Positions 1 through 5,085 of a stretch of DNA of 5,108 nt are shown piece by piece. Below the pieces are notes generated by a model. That model had not been told where the DNA came from, ran no database searches, and worked only from the letters and a program-made list of their open reading frames with translations. The position numbers were made by a program, and so were the translations under genes. The stretch is from the NCBI GenBank assembly GCA_002900535.1, contig MUGC01000116.1:1-5108 (forward strand). Direction: 5' to 3'. The stretch's first letter is position 1; every line of letters starts with the position of its first letter. The stretch comes from Thermoplasmata archaeon M9B1D (lineage in GTDB: Archaea; Thermoplasmatota; E2; DHVEG-1).

Positions 1-14
1 AAAAATTTTCATAA
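1..14 (+). CDS. Probable 3' end of the upstream gene, likely ribosomal protein S14 (partial)
   Basis: Only the last codons are visible. Read from base 3 the sequence gives K-F-S and a TAA stop at 12-14, directly before the S8 Shine-Dalgarno. In archaeal spc-type operons the gene before S8 is normally the short zinc-binding S14, which commonly ends in a GFKK-aromatic-X tail, so K-F-S fits. Another frame stays open until TAA at 22-24 and cannot be excluded. The identification rests mainly on gene order and is an inference. Confidence 0.35.
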
Positions 15-27
15 AGGAGGCTAAAAA

Positions 28-417
28 ATGTTAAATGATCCACTAGCAAACGCGCTTTCAACTATGAAAAACGCTGAAATAAAAGGAAAAGGAACCTGTA
101 CAATACAGCCTTCATCCAAATTAATAGGAGGAGTGCTAACTCTATTAAAAGAAAAAGGATACATCAATAAATTCGAGAAAATCGACGATGGAAAAGCAGG
201 AATATTTGAGGTACATCTCAAAGGAAACATCAACAACTGCGGAGTAATAAAACCAAGGTATCCAATAAAAGGAAACGAGCTAGATAAATGGGAATCAAGA
301 TATCTTCCTGCACAACACTTTGGACTTCTTATACTAACTACAACCAGAGGAATACTATCACAAGATGACGCAAGAAAAAATGGCATAGGAGGAAAACTAT
401 TAGCATACGTGTATTAA
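28..417 (+). CDS. rps8: 30S ribosomal protein S8 (uS8)
   Basis: Small-subunit protein that binds the central domain of 16S rRNA (helices 20-22 region) and is needed for platform assembly; the bacterial homologue also acts as a translational repressor of its own operon. The 129 aa product has the archaeal S8 start LNDPLANAL (residues 2-10), the middle segment IKPRYPIK (74-81), and the family C-terminal signature TTTRGILS (104-111) followed by GGKLLAYVY (121-129), so it is full length. The ATG at 28 is preceded by GGAGG at 16-20 with 7 bases of spacing. L6 follows after a 15-base gap. Nothing is unusual in the protein. Confidence 0.97.
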   Translation: MLNDPLANALSTMKNAEIKGKGTCTIQPSSKLIGGVLTLLKEKGYINKFEKIDDGKAGIFEVHLKGNINNCGVIKPRYPIKGNELDKWESRYLPAQHFGLLILTTTRGILSQDDARKNGIGGKLLAYVY

Positions 418-418
418 T

Positions 419-425
419 GAGGTGA
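419..425 (+). promoter_or_regulatory. Shine-Dalgarno of L6
   Basis: GAGGTGA lies 7 bases before the L6 ATG at 433 and starts right after the S8 TAA stop (415-417). It supports the L6 start and shows that L6 initiation is intact despite the frame problem near its 3' end. Confidence 0.75.
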
Positions 426-432
426 ACAAGAT

Positions 433-960
433 ATGACAAATATACAAGAAGTGAAAGAAAAAATAATAATTCCTGAAGGAGTAACTGCAACATTAGAAAA
501 TGAAATTCTTGTAATTAAAGGAGAAAAAGGAAATCTTTCAAGAGTCTTTTCTCATCCCAAAATTAACCTAAAAATTACTGGAAATGCTATCGAAATAACA
601 AGTAAAAATGTAAGACGCAAAGAAAAGGCATTAATCGGAACATATAAAGCACATATTAAAAACATGATAAAAGGTGCTACCCAAGGTTTTGAATATAAAA
701 TGAAAACTATGTTTTCACATTTTCCAATTAAAACAATAGTTGAAGGAAACGATTTTATCATTCAGAATTTTCTCGGCGAACGTGCTGCTCGCCATGCAAA
801 AATCCTGGAAGGTGTAACAGTGGTATTGACAAAGAAAAAGTCGGGCAAACAGTTGCAAATATTGAACGTGCAACACGTGTTAAATATAGAGATATCAGGG
901 TTTTCCAAGATGGAGTTTACAGAACCAGCAAAGGAGGCAGATAAACATGGTAGACGATAA
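433..960 (+). CDS. rpl6: 50S ribosomal protein L6 (uL6), C-terminal part frameshifted
   Basis: Large-subunit protein that binds 23S rRNA near the sarcin-ricin loop and helps form the factor-binding site. Residues 1 to about 128 are a good archaeal L6: N-terminal domain beginning IIIPEGV (11-17), then KALIGTYKAHIKNMIKG (65-81), HFPIK (96-100) and the second-domain hallmark NFLGERAARHAKILEGV (112-128). After that the reading frame no longer resembles L6 (it runs KKKSGKQLQILNV and ends in KHGRR), and it overlaps the first 14 bases of L32e, unlike the neat junctions elsewhere. The expected L6 C-terminus is encoded in a different frame at 819-944. The gene is therefore a frameshifted L6: as read, it yields 175 aa with a foreign tail of about 47 residues. 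Family alignment by eye suggests that about ten residues plus one base are missing around 811-821. Cause (true mutation, recoding or assembly error) is undecided. Confidence 0.85.
   Translation: MTNIQEVKEKIIIPEGVTATLENEILVIKGEKGNLSRVFSHPKINLKITGNAIEITSKNVRRKEKALIGTYKAHIKNMIKGATQGFEYKMKTMFSHFPIKTIVEGNDFIIQNFLGERAARHAKILEGVTVVLTKKKSGKQLQILNVQHVLNIEISGFSKMEFTEPAKEADKHGRR
819..944 (+). other. Out-of-frame conserved L6 C-terminus
   Basis: Read from 819, one base behind the upstream L6 frame, this stretch encodes 41 residues and a TAA at 942-944. It contains SGIDKEKVGQT (819-851), then ANIERATR (855-878) and RVFQDGVY (897-920). These match the archaeal L6 C-terminal pattern TGIDKEDVGQTAANIEQATR ... 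RVFQDGIY. The stop falls 2 bases before the L32e ATG at 947, as expected for the true end of L6. There is no start codon with an SD of its own, so this is not a separate gene but the displaced tail of rpl6. Upstream 128 residues plus 41 here plus about ten missing gives about 180, the usual archaeal L6 size. Confidence 0.88.
933..937 (+). promoter_or_regulatory. Shine-Dalgarno of L32e, inside the L6 tail
   Basis: GGAGG with 9 bases to the ATG at 947. It lies within the last L6 codons when read in the conserved frame (K-G-G-R-stop), so ribosomes finishing the true L6 frame would stop 2 bases before the L32e start, ideal for coupling. Ribosomes in the annotated frame would run past it to 960. 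Confidence 0.75.
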
Positions 961-1615
961 AAAATCAAAAAGTGAAGAGAAAAAAGTAACAAAATCTGCT
1001 ACAAAATCAAAGCCTAAAGCAGAAAAGAAAATCGCACATAAAAAAACAACTACAAAAAAAACTGTTGCTAAAGAAGAAGCAACTTCTAAAAATAAAAGAA
1101 CTGCTAATAAACCAAAAGCTGAAAAAAAGATTGAAAAACCCAAAACAGAAACAAAGAAGACAGAAGAAAAACCAAAAAAAGAAGAGGAAGAAGAAAAGGT
1201 AGAAGAACCAAAATATAAAGTTAAAAAGAAACCTGAAATTACGAAAGAACTAAAGGCAAAACTTCAGATAAGAAGACAGATTAAAAAGCGTACACCTGAG
1301 TTTTTACGTGAAGAATGGTTCCGCTATAAGCGCATTTCTAAAAATTGGCGACGTCCAGATGGGATCACATCCAAAATGAGGATCAATCTTAAATATAGGC
1401 CTAGTAAGGTTCGTATAGGATTCAGAGGACCTCAAGAGACTCGCGGTCTTCATCCTTCAGGTTTTGAAGAAGTAATTGTTTATAACGTAAGTGATCTAGA
1501 AAGCATTAATCCAAAGACACAAGCTGCTCGTATAGGTGGCAGTGTTGGCACTAAAAAACGTATAAACATTGAGAAAAAAGCCGAAGAGCTTGATATTAGA
1601 TTATTAAACTTGTGA
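947..1615 (+). CDS. rpl32e: 50S ribosomal protein L32e (eL32) with long lysine-rich N-terminal extension
   Basis: Archaeal/eukaryotic large-subunit protein that binds 23S rRNA; no bacterial orthologue. The conserved core covers about residues 100-222: LREEWFRYKRISKNWRRPDGITSKMR falls at 120-145 (key residues W124, Y127, W134, R135, R136), then IGFRGPQETRGLHPSGFEEV (157-176), AARIGGSVGTKKR (193-205) and the terminal ELDIRLLNL. Residues 1 to about 97 are a low-complexity tail rich in Lys, Glu, Thr and Ala, probably disordered, containing KPKAEKKI twice (22-29 and 55-62). Long N-terminal extensions are known in some archaeal L32e (halobacterial ones approach 240 aa), but composition here looks histone-H1-like. 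The start is supported by GGAGG at 933-937. The gene ends in TGA at 1613-1615, whose bases also form the L19e leader. Confidence 0.96.
   Translation: MVDDKKSKSEEKKVTKSATKSKPKAEKKIAHKKTTTKKTVAKEEATSKNKRTANKPKAEKKIEKPKTETKKTEEKPKKEEEEEKVEEPKYKVKKKPEITKELKAKLQIRRQIKKRTPEFLREEWFRYKRISKNWRRPDGITSKMRINLKYRPSKVRIGFRGPQETRGLHPSGFEEVIVYNVSDLESINPKTQAARIGGSVGTKKRINIEKKAEELDIRLLNL
1010..1132 (+). repeat. Imperfect coding repeat in the L32e N-terminal tail
   Basis: Bases 1010-1033 and 1109-1132 both encode KPKAEKKI, with synonymous differences between copies (for example CCT versus CCA). The intervening segment is also Lys/Ala/Thr/Glu-rich. It looks like drift within a low-complexity tail or an old internal duplication. 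Confidence 0.6.
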
Positions 1616-1618
1616 GGA
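1614..1618 (+). promoter_or_regulatory. Shine-Dalgarno deciding the L19e start
   Basis: GAGGA overlaps the L32e TGA stop and lies 8 bases before ATG at 1627. The only upstream alternative, GTG at 1612, sits on the stop codon and has no SD, so this element selects 1627. Confidence 0.65.
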
Positions 1619-1626
1619 TTGAAAAG

Positions 1627-2088
1627 ATGACAGACTTAAGAAACCAGCGAAGAATGGCATCAGAACTTCTAAAATGCGGTGTAAATAGAGTTTGGATGGA
1701 TCAAGATCGTCTAGATGAAATTGCTAAAGCTGTAACAAAAGAAGATATTAGAATTTTAATAAATGGAAAAGCAATCAAAACCAGAGCAATACAAGGTATT
1801 TCAACTAATAGAAAAAAATATGCTAAATCACAAAAAAATAAAGGTAGAAGAAAAGGACATGGATCTAGAAAAGGTGCTAAATACGCAAGAATGCCAAAAA
1901 AAGAACGCTGGATTAAAACAATAAGACCCTTACGGTCTTATCTTAGAAAATTGCGCGATGAAAAACAAATTTCTCCATCTGTTTATCGTAAATATTATAT
2001 GAAAGCAAAAGGTGGTGAATTTAGGAGTAAACATCACTTAGAAACTCAACTTATTTCAGGTGGTAAAATTAAAGGAGGTAAACAATGA
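1627..2088 (+). CDS. rpl19e: 50S ribosomal protein L19e (eL19)
   Basis: Archaeal/eukaryotic large-subunit protein that binds 23S rRNA and contributes to a bridge with the small subunit near the exit side. From ATG 1627 the product is 153 aa, the normal archaeal length, beginning MTDLRNQRRMASELLKCG as in the family. Further hallmarks are NRVWMD (20-25), the basic segment RRKGHGSRKGAKYARMPKKE (74-93), IRPLRSYLRKLRDEKQI (99-115), and YMKAKGGEFRSKHHLE (124-139). A GTG at 1612 would add five residues but overlaps the L32e stop and lacks homology. The TGA stop overlaps the L18 ATG as ATGA, implying coupled translation. Confidence 0.96.
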   Translation: MTDLRNQRRMASELLKCGVNRVWMDQDRLDEIAKAVTKEDIRILINGKAIKTRAIQGISTNRKKYAKSQKNKGRRKGHGSRKGAKYARMPKKERWIKTIRPLRSYLRKLRDEKQISPSVYRKYYMKAKGGEFRSKHHLETQLISGGKIKGGKQ

Positions 2089-2591
2089 AACAGGGACCAC
2101 GTTATCATATTAAACCACGTCGAAGACGTGAAGGAAAAACAGATTATAGAAAAAGACTCAAACTTTTAAAATCAGGCAATATTAGAATGGTAGTAAGAAA
2201 ATCAAATAAAAATACACAAGTACAATTCGTCGGATACAAAGAAGAAGGAGATGATGTTCTTATATCTGCCAATTCAAAGGAACTAGTAAATAAATACAAT
2301 TGGAAATATTCGACTTCTACCATCCCTGCTGCATATTTAACAGGTCTTCTCGCAGGAAAACGTGCAAGAGACAAAGGAATTGAAGAATGTGTTTTAGATA
2401 TCGGTCGTAATATCCCTGTTAAAGGTTCAAAGGTTTTTGCAACATTAAAAGGAGCAATTGATGCAGGTGTTAAATGCCCTCTAAATGAAGAAAAAATACC
2501 AGATGAAGAAAGACTCACAGGTAAACACTTAGATGAAAAAATAACACCTGCTGTAAGTGACATCAAAAATAAAATCATTGGAGGGAAATAA
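2085..2591 (+). CDS. rpl18: 50S ribosomal protein L18 (uL18)
   Basis: Binds 5S rRNA and, with L5, anchors it in the central protuberance. The 168 aa product is of archaeal/eukaryotic L5-type size, larger than bacterial L18. Recognisable segments are GPRYHIKPRRRREGKTDYRKRL (starting residue 4; key are R6, Y7, R12-R15, Y21), RMVVRKSN (34-41), the conserved PAAYLTGLLAGKRARDKGI (81-99), LDIG (104-107), GSKVFATLKGAIDAGV (114-129) and the 5S-binding-side motif RLTGKHL (143-149). GGAGGT at 2074-2079 precedes the ATG by 5 bases. The gene starts inside the L19e stop (ATGA) and ends overlapping S5 by one base (TAATG). Confidence 0.97.
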   Translation: MKQGPRYHIKPRRRREGKTDYRKRLKLLKSGNIRMVVRKSNKNTQVQFVGYKEEGDDVLISANSKELVNKYNWKYSTSTIPAAYLTGLLAGKRARDKGIEECVLDIGRNIPVKGSKVFATLKGAIDAGVKCPLNEEKIPDEERLTGKHLDEKITPAVSDIKNKIIGGK

Positions 2592-3403
2592 TGGCATATC
2601 AAAAAGGTAGAAGGCGCCCTGCTAGAACAGCTGAACCCACAACCATTAATTGGGAACCAAAAACAAAACTAGGAAAACTTGTTAGAAGCGGAAAAATAAA
2701 AACAATGAGTGAAGCTTTAAAATCTGGTTTACCAATCCGAGAACCAGAAATAGTTGATTTATTGTTACCAGAAATCAACGATGAAGTAATCGATGTAAAT
2801 ATGGTTCAGCGTATGACTGACTCGGGTCGCAGAGTAAAATTTGTTATAACCGTTACAGTTGGAAACAATGATGGATTTATAGGTTTTGGACAAGCAAAAG
2901 GAAAAGAAGTCGGATCAAGTATAAGAAAAGCTATAGAAAACGCAAAAGTTAATATTATTGAAATAAGAAGAGGATGCGGAAGTTGGGAATGTGGATGTAA
3001 AAAACCTCATACAGTTCCATTTGCAATTAATGGAAAGAGTGGTAGTGTTGAAATAACTCTTAAACCTGCTCCACAGGGAATTGGTCTTGCAACAGGAAGC
3101 GTAGCTAAAAAAATATTAACACTTGCTGGTGTTAAAGACTGCTGGGCGTTTACAAAGGGTAAAACAAAAACAACTGTAAATTATGCAAAAGCAGTTTTTA
3201 ATGCACTTGAAGAAAACGCTGAAATGCGTATTTTACCCGATCAAATAAAAAAAGTTGGAATTGTATCTGGAGCAATCGGAATTCAAAAAGATGAATCAAA
3301 AGAAGAAATGTTACAGCAAGAACAAGCTCTTATAAAAGAGGAACCAGATATACAAGAAGTTAACAAAGAAACTAATAAAGTAAAGGAGGCTAAAGAGAAA
3401 TGA
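2591..3403 (+). CDS. rps5: 30S ribosomal protein S5 (uS5) with charged C-terminal extension
   Basis: Small-subunit protein at the mRNA entry side, important for decoding accuracy. The N-terminal double-stranded-RNA-binding-like S5 domain spans about residues 57-123, including VQRMTDSGRRVKFVITVTVG (72-91) and GFIGFGQAKGKEVGSSIRKAI (from 95). The archaeal motif CGSWECGC (129-136) precedes PHTVPF and the C-terminal S5 domain with GSVEITLKPAPQGIGLATG (151-169) and VNYAKAVFNAL (196-206). The three cysteines at 129, 134 and 136 may bind metal, but I cannot show this. The usual archaeal end is near GIVSGAIG (223-230); about 40 further residues rich in Glu, Lys and Gln follow, probably an unstructured lineage-specific tail. 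GGAGGG at 2580-2585 serves as SD inside the end of L18. The stop overlaps the L30 ATG as ATGA. Confidence 0.97.
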   Translation: MAYQKGRRRPARTAEPTTINWEPKTKLGKLVRSGKIKTMSEALKSGLPIREPEIVDLLLPEINDEVIDVNMVQRMTDSGRRVKFVITVTVGNNDGFIGFGQAKGKEVGSSIRKAIENAKVNIIEIRRGCGSWECGCKKPHTVPFAINGKSGSVEITLKPAPQGIGLATGSVAKKILTLAGVKDCWAFTKGKTKTTVNYAKAVFNALEENAEMRILPDQIKKVGIVSGAIGIQKDESKEEMLQQEQALIKEEPDIQEVNKETNKVKEAKEK

Positions 3404-3864
3404 CGTATGCAGCTATAAGAGTTAGAGGAACAGTAAATGTTCAACCTAATATTAAAAAAACACTTGAACTTCTTAATTTGACAAGAGCAAATCATTGTGT
3501 AATTTTAAAAGAAACACCCATTACAAAAGGTATGCTTCAGGTTGCGAAAGACTATATTACTTGGGGCGAAATTGAAAAAAACAATTTAACAAAACTAATA
3601 ACCAATAGAGGAAGACTTGAAGGTGATAAACCCTTAACTGAAGATTACATCAAATCTGCAACGTCTTACAGTACAATAGATAAACTTTCACAGGCAATAA
3701 TAGATGAAAAATTAAAATATAAAGAAATACCAGAGGTTAAACCTGTTTTACGTCTAAATCCACCAAAAAAAGGCTATGAGGGTATTAAAAGATCCTTTTC
3801 AAACAAAGGTGCATTAGGCTATCGCGGTAAAGATATAAATAAACTTATCGAACGAATGATATAA
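3400..3864 (+). CDS. rpl30: 50S ribosomal protein L30 (uL30)
   Basis: Large-subunit protein; the 154 aa archaeal/eukaryotic form (L7-type in eukaryotes) is much longer than bacterial L30 (about 60 aa). The start YAAIRVRGTVNVQPNIKKTL (3-22) and LLNLTRANHCVIL (24-36) are the conserved L30 fold; the archaeal C-terminal part ends with LRLNPPKKGYEGIKRSF (117-133) and GALGYRGKDINKLIERM (137-153), matching the family pattern for rRNA contact. GGAGG at 3385-3389 lies 10 bases before the ATG, which overlaps the S5 stop. L15 and secY, which usually follow, are absent; L30 is the last gene of this block here. Confidence 0.96.
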   Translation: MTYAAIRVRGTVNVQPNIKKTLELLNLTRANHCVILKETPITKGMLQVAKDYITWGEIEKNNLTKLITNRGRLEGDKPLTEDYIKSATSYSTIDKLSQAIIDEKLKYKEIPEVKPVLRLNPPKKGYEGIKRSFSNKGALGYRGKDINKLIERMI

Positions 3865-3881
3865 AAATAGCTAAATATTCC

Positions 3882-3897
3882 AAAAAGTTTTTATATA
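3882..3897 (+). promoter_or_regulatory. Archaeal promoter (BRE/TATA) for the 69-codon gene
   Basis: TTTATATA at 3890-3897 preceded by an A-rich BRE-like stretch (AAAAAG, 3882-3887). Transcription would be expected about 25 bases downstream of the box, near 3917-3921, giving a short leader of about 15 bases containing GAGGGG (3923-3928) ahead of ATG 3935. The five Ts at 3888-3892 may at the same time act as a U-rich terminator for the ribosomal operon. Based on consensus only. Confidence 0.6.
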
Positions 3898-3934
3898 TAA
3901 GATATTTTATTTAATCATAGAAGAGGGGCATATT

Positions 3935-4144
3935 ATGGAAGAAACGCTGTATAATATTGAAATTCATAAAAATGAAACTGGGTATTTAGGAAAGCTTTTT
4001 TCAGATATGGATGGCGTAAAAGAATTTAAAAACGAATATCTCGATCAACTTTTAAGGGATATCACAATAGATATGCAGCTTGCATTAGAGGAGTTCTCAA
4101 ATCGAACAGCTGACTCCTTTGAACCCCATGAGATAGTAAAATAA
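3935..4144 (+). CDS. Small acidic protein of unknown function, weakly HicB-like
   Basis: I do not recognise this 69 aa protein by name. It is acidic, has no cysteine, no signal peptide and no membrane segment, so it is probably a soluble cytoplasmic protein. By eye, it shows a strand (LYNIEIHK, 5-12), a second strand region with a turn (GYLGKLFSDMDGVKEFKNE, 16-34), then a long helix (LDQLLRDITIDMQLALEEF, 36-54), and a short polar tail. This strand-strand-helix order, with a D-x-x-G turn, resembles small HicB/UPF0150-like domains, but no HicA-like toxin partner is adjacent, so an antitoxin role is not supported. SD GAGGGG at 3923-3928 is 6 bases before the ATG, and a good TATA box lies upstream, so it is a real gene in my view. 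It occupies the place where rpoN would precede rpoK, but it lacks RpoN's cysteine motif (CFTCGK-type), so it is not RpoN. Confidence 0.75.
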   Translation: MEETLYNIEIHKNETGYLGKLFSDMDGVKEFKNEYLDQLLRDITIDMQLALEEFSNRTADSFEPHEIVK

Positions 4145-4154
4145 GATCTAAGGG

Positions 4155-4167
4155 TAAGCTTTTTAAA
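4155..4167 (+). promoter_or_regulatory. Possible promoter for rpoK-S2
   Basis: TTTTTAAA at 4160-4167 with a purine-containing TAAGC just upstream could be a BRE/TATA pair. The predicted start of transcription, near 4188-4192, would leave a leader of about 30 bases before the rpoK TTG. The match is weaker than the box at 3890, and rpoK may instead be read from that upstream promoter. Confidence 0.35.
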
Positions 4168-4207
4168 CGTTTCTAGTATTTGGTGCTCTTACTCGTTTAC
4201 ATGATAC

Positions 4208-4212
4208 GGTGA
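4208..4212 (+). promoter_or_regulatory. Shine-Dalgarno selecting the rpoK TTG start
   Basis: GGTGA lies 6 bases before TTG 4219, resembling the GAGGTGA used by L6. An in-frame TGA at 4210-4212 is part of the same motif, so no earlier start is possible. Confidence 0.6.
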
Positions 4213-4218
4213 AGTAAA

Positions 4219-4398
4219 TTGAACTATACCAGATTTGAAAAAGCAAGAATCGTTGGAGCCCGAGCTCTTCAAATATCAATGGGCGCACCATCTCTTATTA
4301 AAATACCAAAGGATGTAATTGCACCTATAGACATAGCTATGCTTGAGTTTAAAGAAGATGCAATACCAATAACAGTTAAAAGAATAGAAGGAGCATAA
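4219..4398 (+). CDS. rpoK: DNA-directed RNA polymerase subunit K (Rpb6/omega homologue), TTG start
   Basis: Small subunit that clamps the largest RNA polymerase subunit and promotes assembly, the archaeal counterpart of eukaryotic Rpb6 and bacterial omega. The 59 aa product reads MNYTRFEKARIVGARALQIS at its start, nearly the family signature (YTRFEKARIIGARALQI), then MGAPSLIK (21-28), PIDIAMLEF (36-44) and the conserved end IPITVKR (49-55). It is of usual archaeal length. Frame analysis leaves TTG at 4219 as the only sensible start, because an in-frame stop lies at 4210-4212 and the next ATG (4279) would cut off the signature. It is easily missed by ATG-only gene finding. S2 follows after 22 bases, as in conserved archaeal clusters, though rpoN and enolase are missing around it. 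Confidence 0.95.
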   Translation: MNYTRFEKARIVGARALQISMGAPSLIKIPKDVIAPIDIAMLEFKEDAIPITVKRIEGA

Positions 4399-4407
4399 AA
4401 AATTTTT

Positions 4408-4412
4408 GGGGA
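4408..4412 (+). promoter_or_regulatory. Weak Shine-Dalgarno of S2
   Basis: GGGGA is 8 bases before ATG 4421. It overlaps a TTG at 4406 that would otherwise extend the frame by five residues; the ATG is preferred because the G-run is placed correctly for it and nothing suitable precedes the TTG at the right distance. Confidence 0.5.
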
Positions 4413-4420
4413 AACTTTGT

Positions 4421-5068
4421 ATGGCAGGAAAAAAACAGGAAGAAGAAAAACCACCAGAAAAACAAGAAAAAGAAACAGCTATGGCAACTTCTGAAGAAAC
4501 ATATATGACATCAGGTGTACATATTGGAACCCGTCAAAAAACCGCAGATGTTAAGAATTTTATTTACAAAGTTAGAAACGATGGTCTTTACATAATAGAT
4601 GTTAAAAAAACCGATGAACGGATAAAAACAGCTGCAAAGCTTATATCAAAATATGATCCAAATAACGTTTTAGTAGTATCCATACGTCAATATGGACAAA
4701 AACCTATCTTAAAGCTTTCAGAAAATCTAGGTTTACAGGTTTTACCTGGCCGTTTTAGACCAGGGACTCTTACAAACCCAAATTCTAAAGGTTTTCTCGA
4801 ACCAGAACTTTTAATAGTAACAGATCCTCTTGCAGATGCACAAGCTTTGCATGAGGCAGAAAACATTGGAATTCCTGTTATAGGCCTCTGCGATACAAAT
4901 AATGATACAAAATTTTTAGATTTGGTAGTACCTACAAACAATAAAGGAAGACGTGCCCTTGCATTAGTATATTGGCTTTTAGCACGTGAAGTTTTAAAAC
5001 AAAAAGGTAAAATAAAATCATATGATGATTTTAAACCATCAATTGAAGATTTTGAGGCTGAGATTTAA
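4421..5068 (+). CDS. rps2: 30S ribosomal protein S2 (uS2)
   Basis: Late-assembling small-subunit protein at the head-body junction, of the archaeal/eukaryotic (SA/p40-like) type. From ATG 4421 it is 215 aa. Diagnostic segments are YMTSGVHIGT (28-37), FIYKVRNDGLYIIDV (47-61), the archaeal/eukaryotic PGRFRPGTLTNP (109-120), LLIVTDPLADAQALHEA (130-146), IPVIGLCDTNN (151-161) and VPTNNKGRRALALVYWLLAREVL (from 170). It is complete, with an acidic end. Residues 1-20 are charged (Lys, Glu, Gln) and poorly conserved; ATG at 4481 is a possible shorter start but has no SD. TTG 4406 is less likely. The gene sits 22 bases after rpoK, presumably on the same transcript. Confidence 0.96.
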   Translation: MAGKKQEEEKPPEKQEKETAMATSEETYMTSGVHIGTRQKTADVKNFIYKVRNDGLYIIDVKKTDERIKTAAKLISKYDPNNVLVVSIRQYGQKPILKLSENLGLQVLPGRFRPGTLTNPNSKGFLEPELLIVTDPLADAQALHEAENIGIPVIGLCDTNNDTKFLDLVVPTNNKGRRALALVYWLLAREVLKQKGKIKSYDDFKPSIEDFEAEI

Positions 5069-5072
5069 ATAG

Positions 5073-5085
5073 GTTTTTTATATAT
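5073..5085 (+). promoter_or_regulatory. T-tract and TATA-like element after S2
   Basis: Six Ts (5074-5079) followed by ATATAT contain TTTATATA at 5077-5084. It may end the rpoK-S2 transcript (U-rich archaeal terminator), drive the next gene outside the window (start near 5105-5108), or both. It closely resembles the box at 3887-3898. The remaining bases to 5108 hold no visible gene. Confidence 0.4.

Noticed and set aside
819..944. A separate small gene in the second L6 frame
   Set aside because: It matches the L6 C-terminus and has no start codon or leader of its own, so it is the displaced end of rpl6.
895..1143. Minus-strand ORF opposite L6/L32e, Phe/Val-rich
   Set aside because: It is the complement of the Lys/Ala-rich L32e tail; no plausible start signal and no recognisable family.
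1612..1626. GTG start adding five residues to L19e
   Set aside because: Overlaps the L32e stop and has no SD; the family start MTDLR at 1627 has one.
2144..2602. Minus-strand ORF of 152 codons opposite L18
   Set aside because: It lies entirely opposite a well-conserved ribosomal gene, and its long length follows from codon bias of the sense strand.
3935..4144. Toxin-antitoxin module based on HicB-like look
   Set aside because: No adjacent small toxin gene; the neighbours are L30 and rpoK.
4145..4218. tRNA or an rpoN remnant in the gap before rpoK
   Set aside because: No cloverleaf arms or T-loop motif, and no RpoN-like cysteine pattern in any frame.
4406..4420. TTG start adding five residues to S2
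   Set aside because: The ATG at 4421 is better placed relative to the GGGGA stretch, and the added residues lack support.
4687..4941. Minus-strand ORF opposite S2
   Set aside because: Shadow of the conserved S2 frame with no homology that I recognise.
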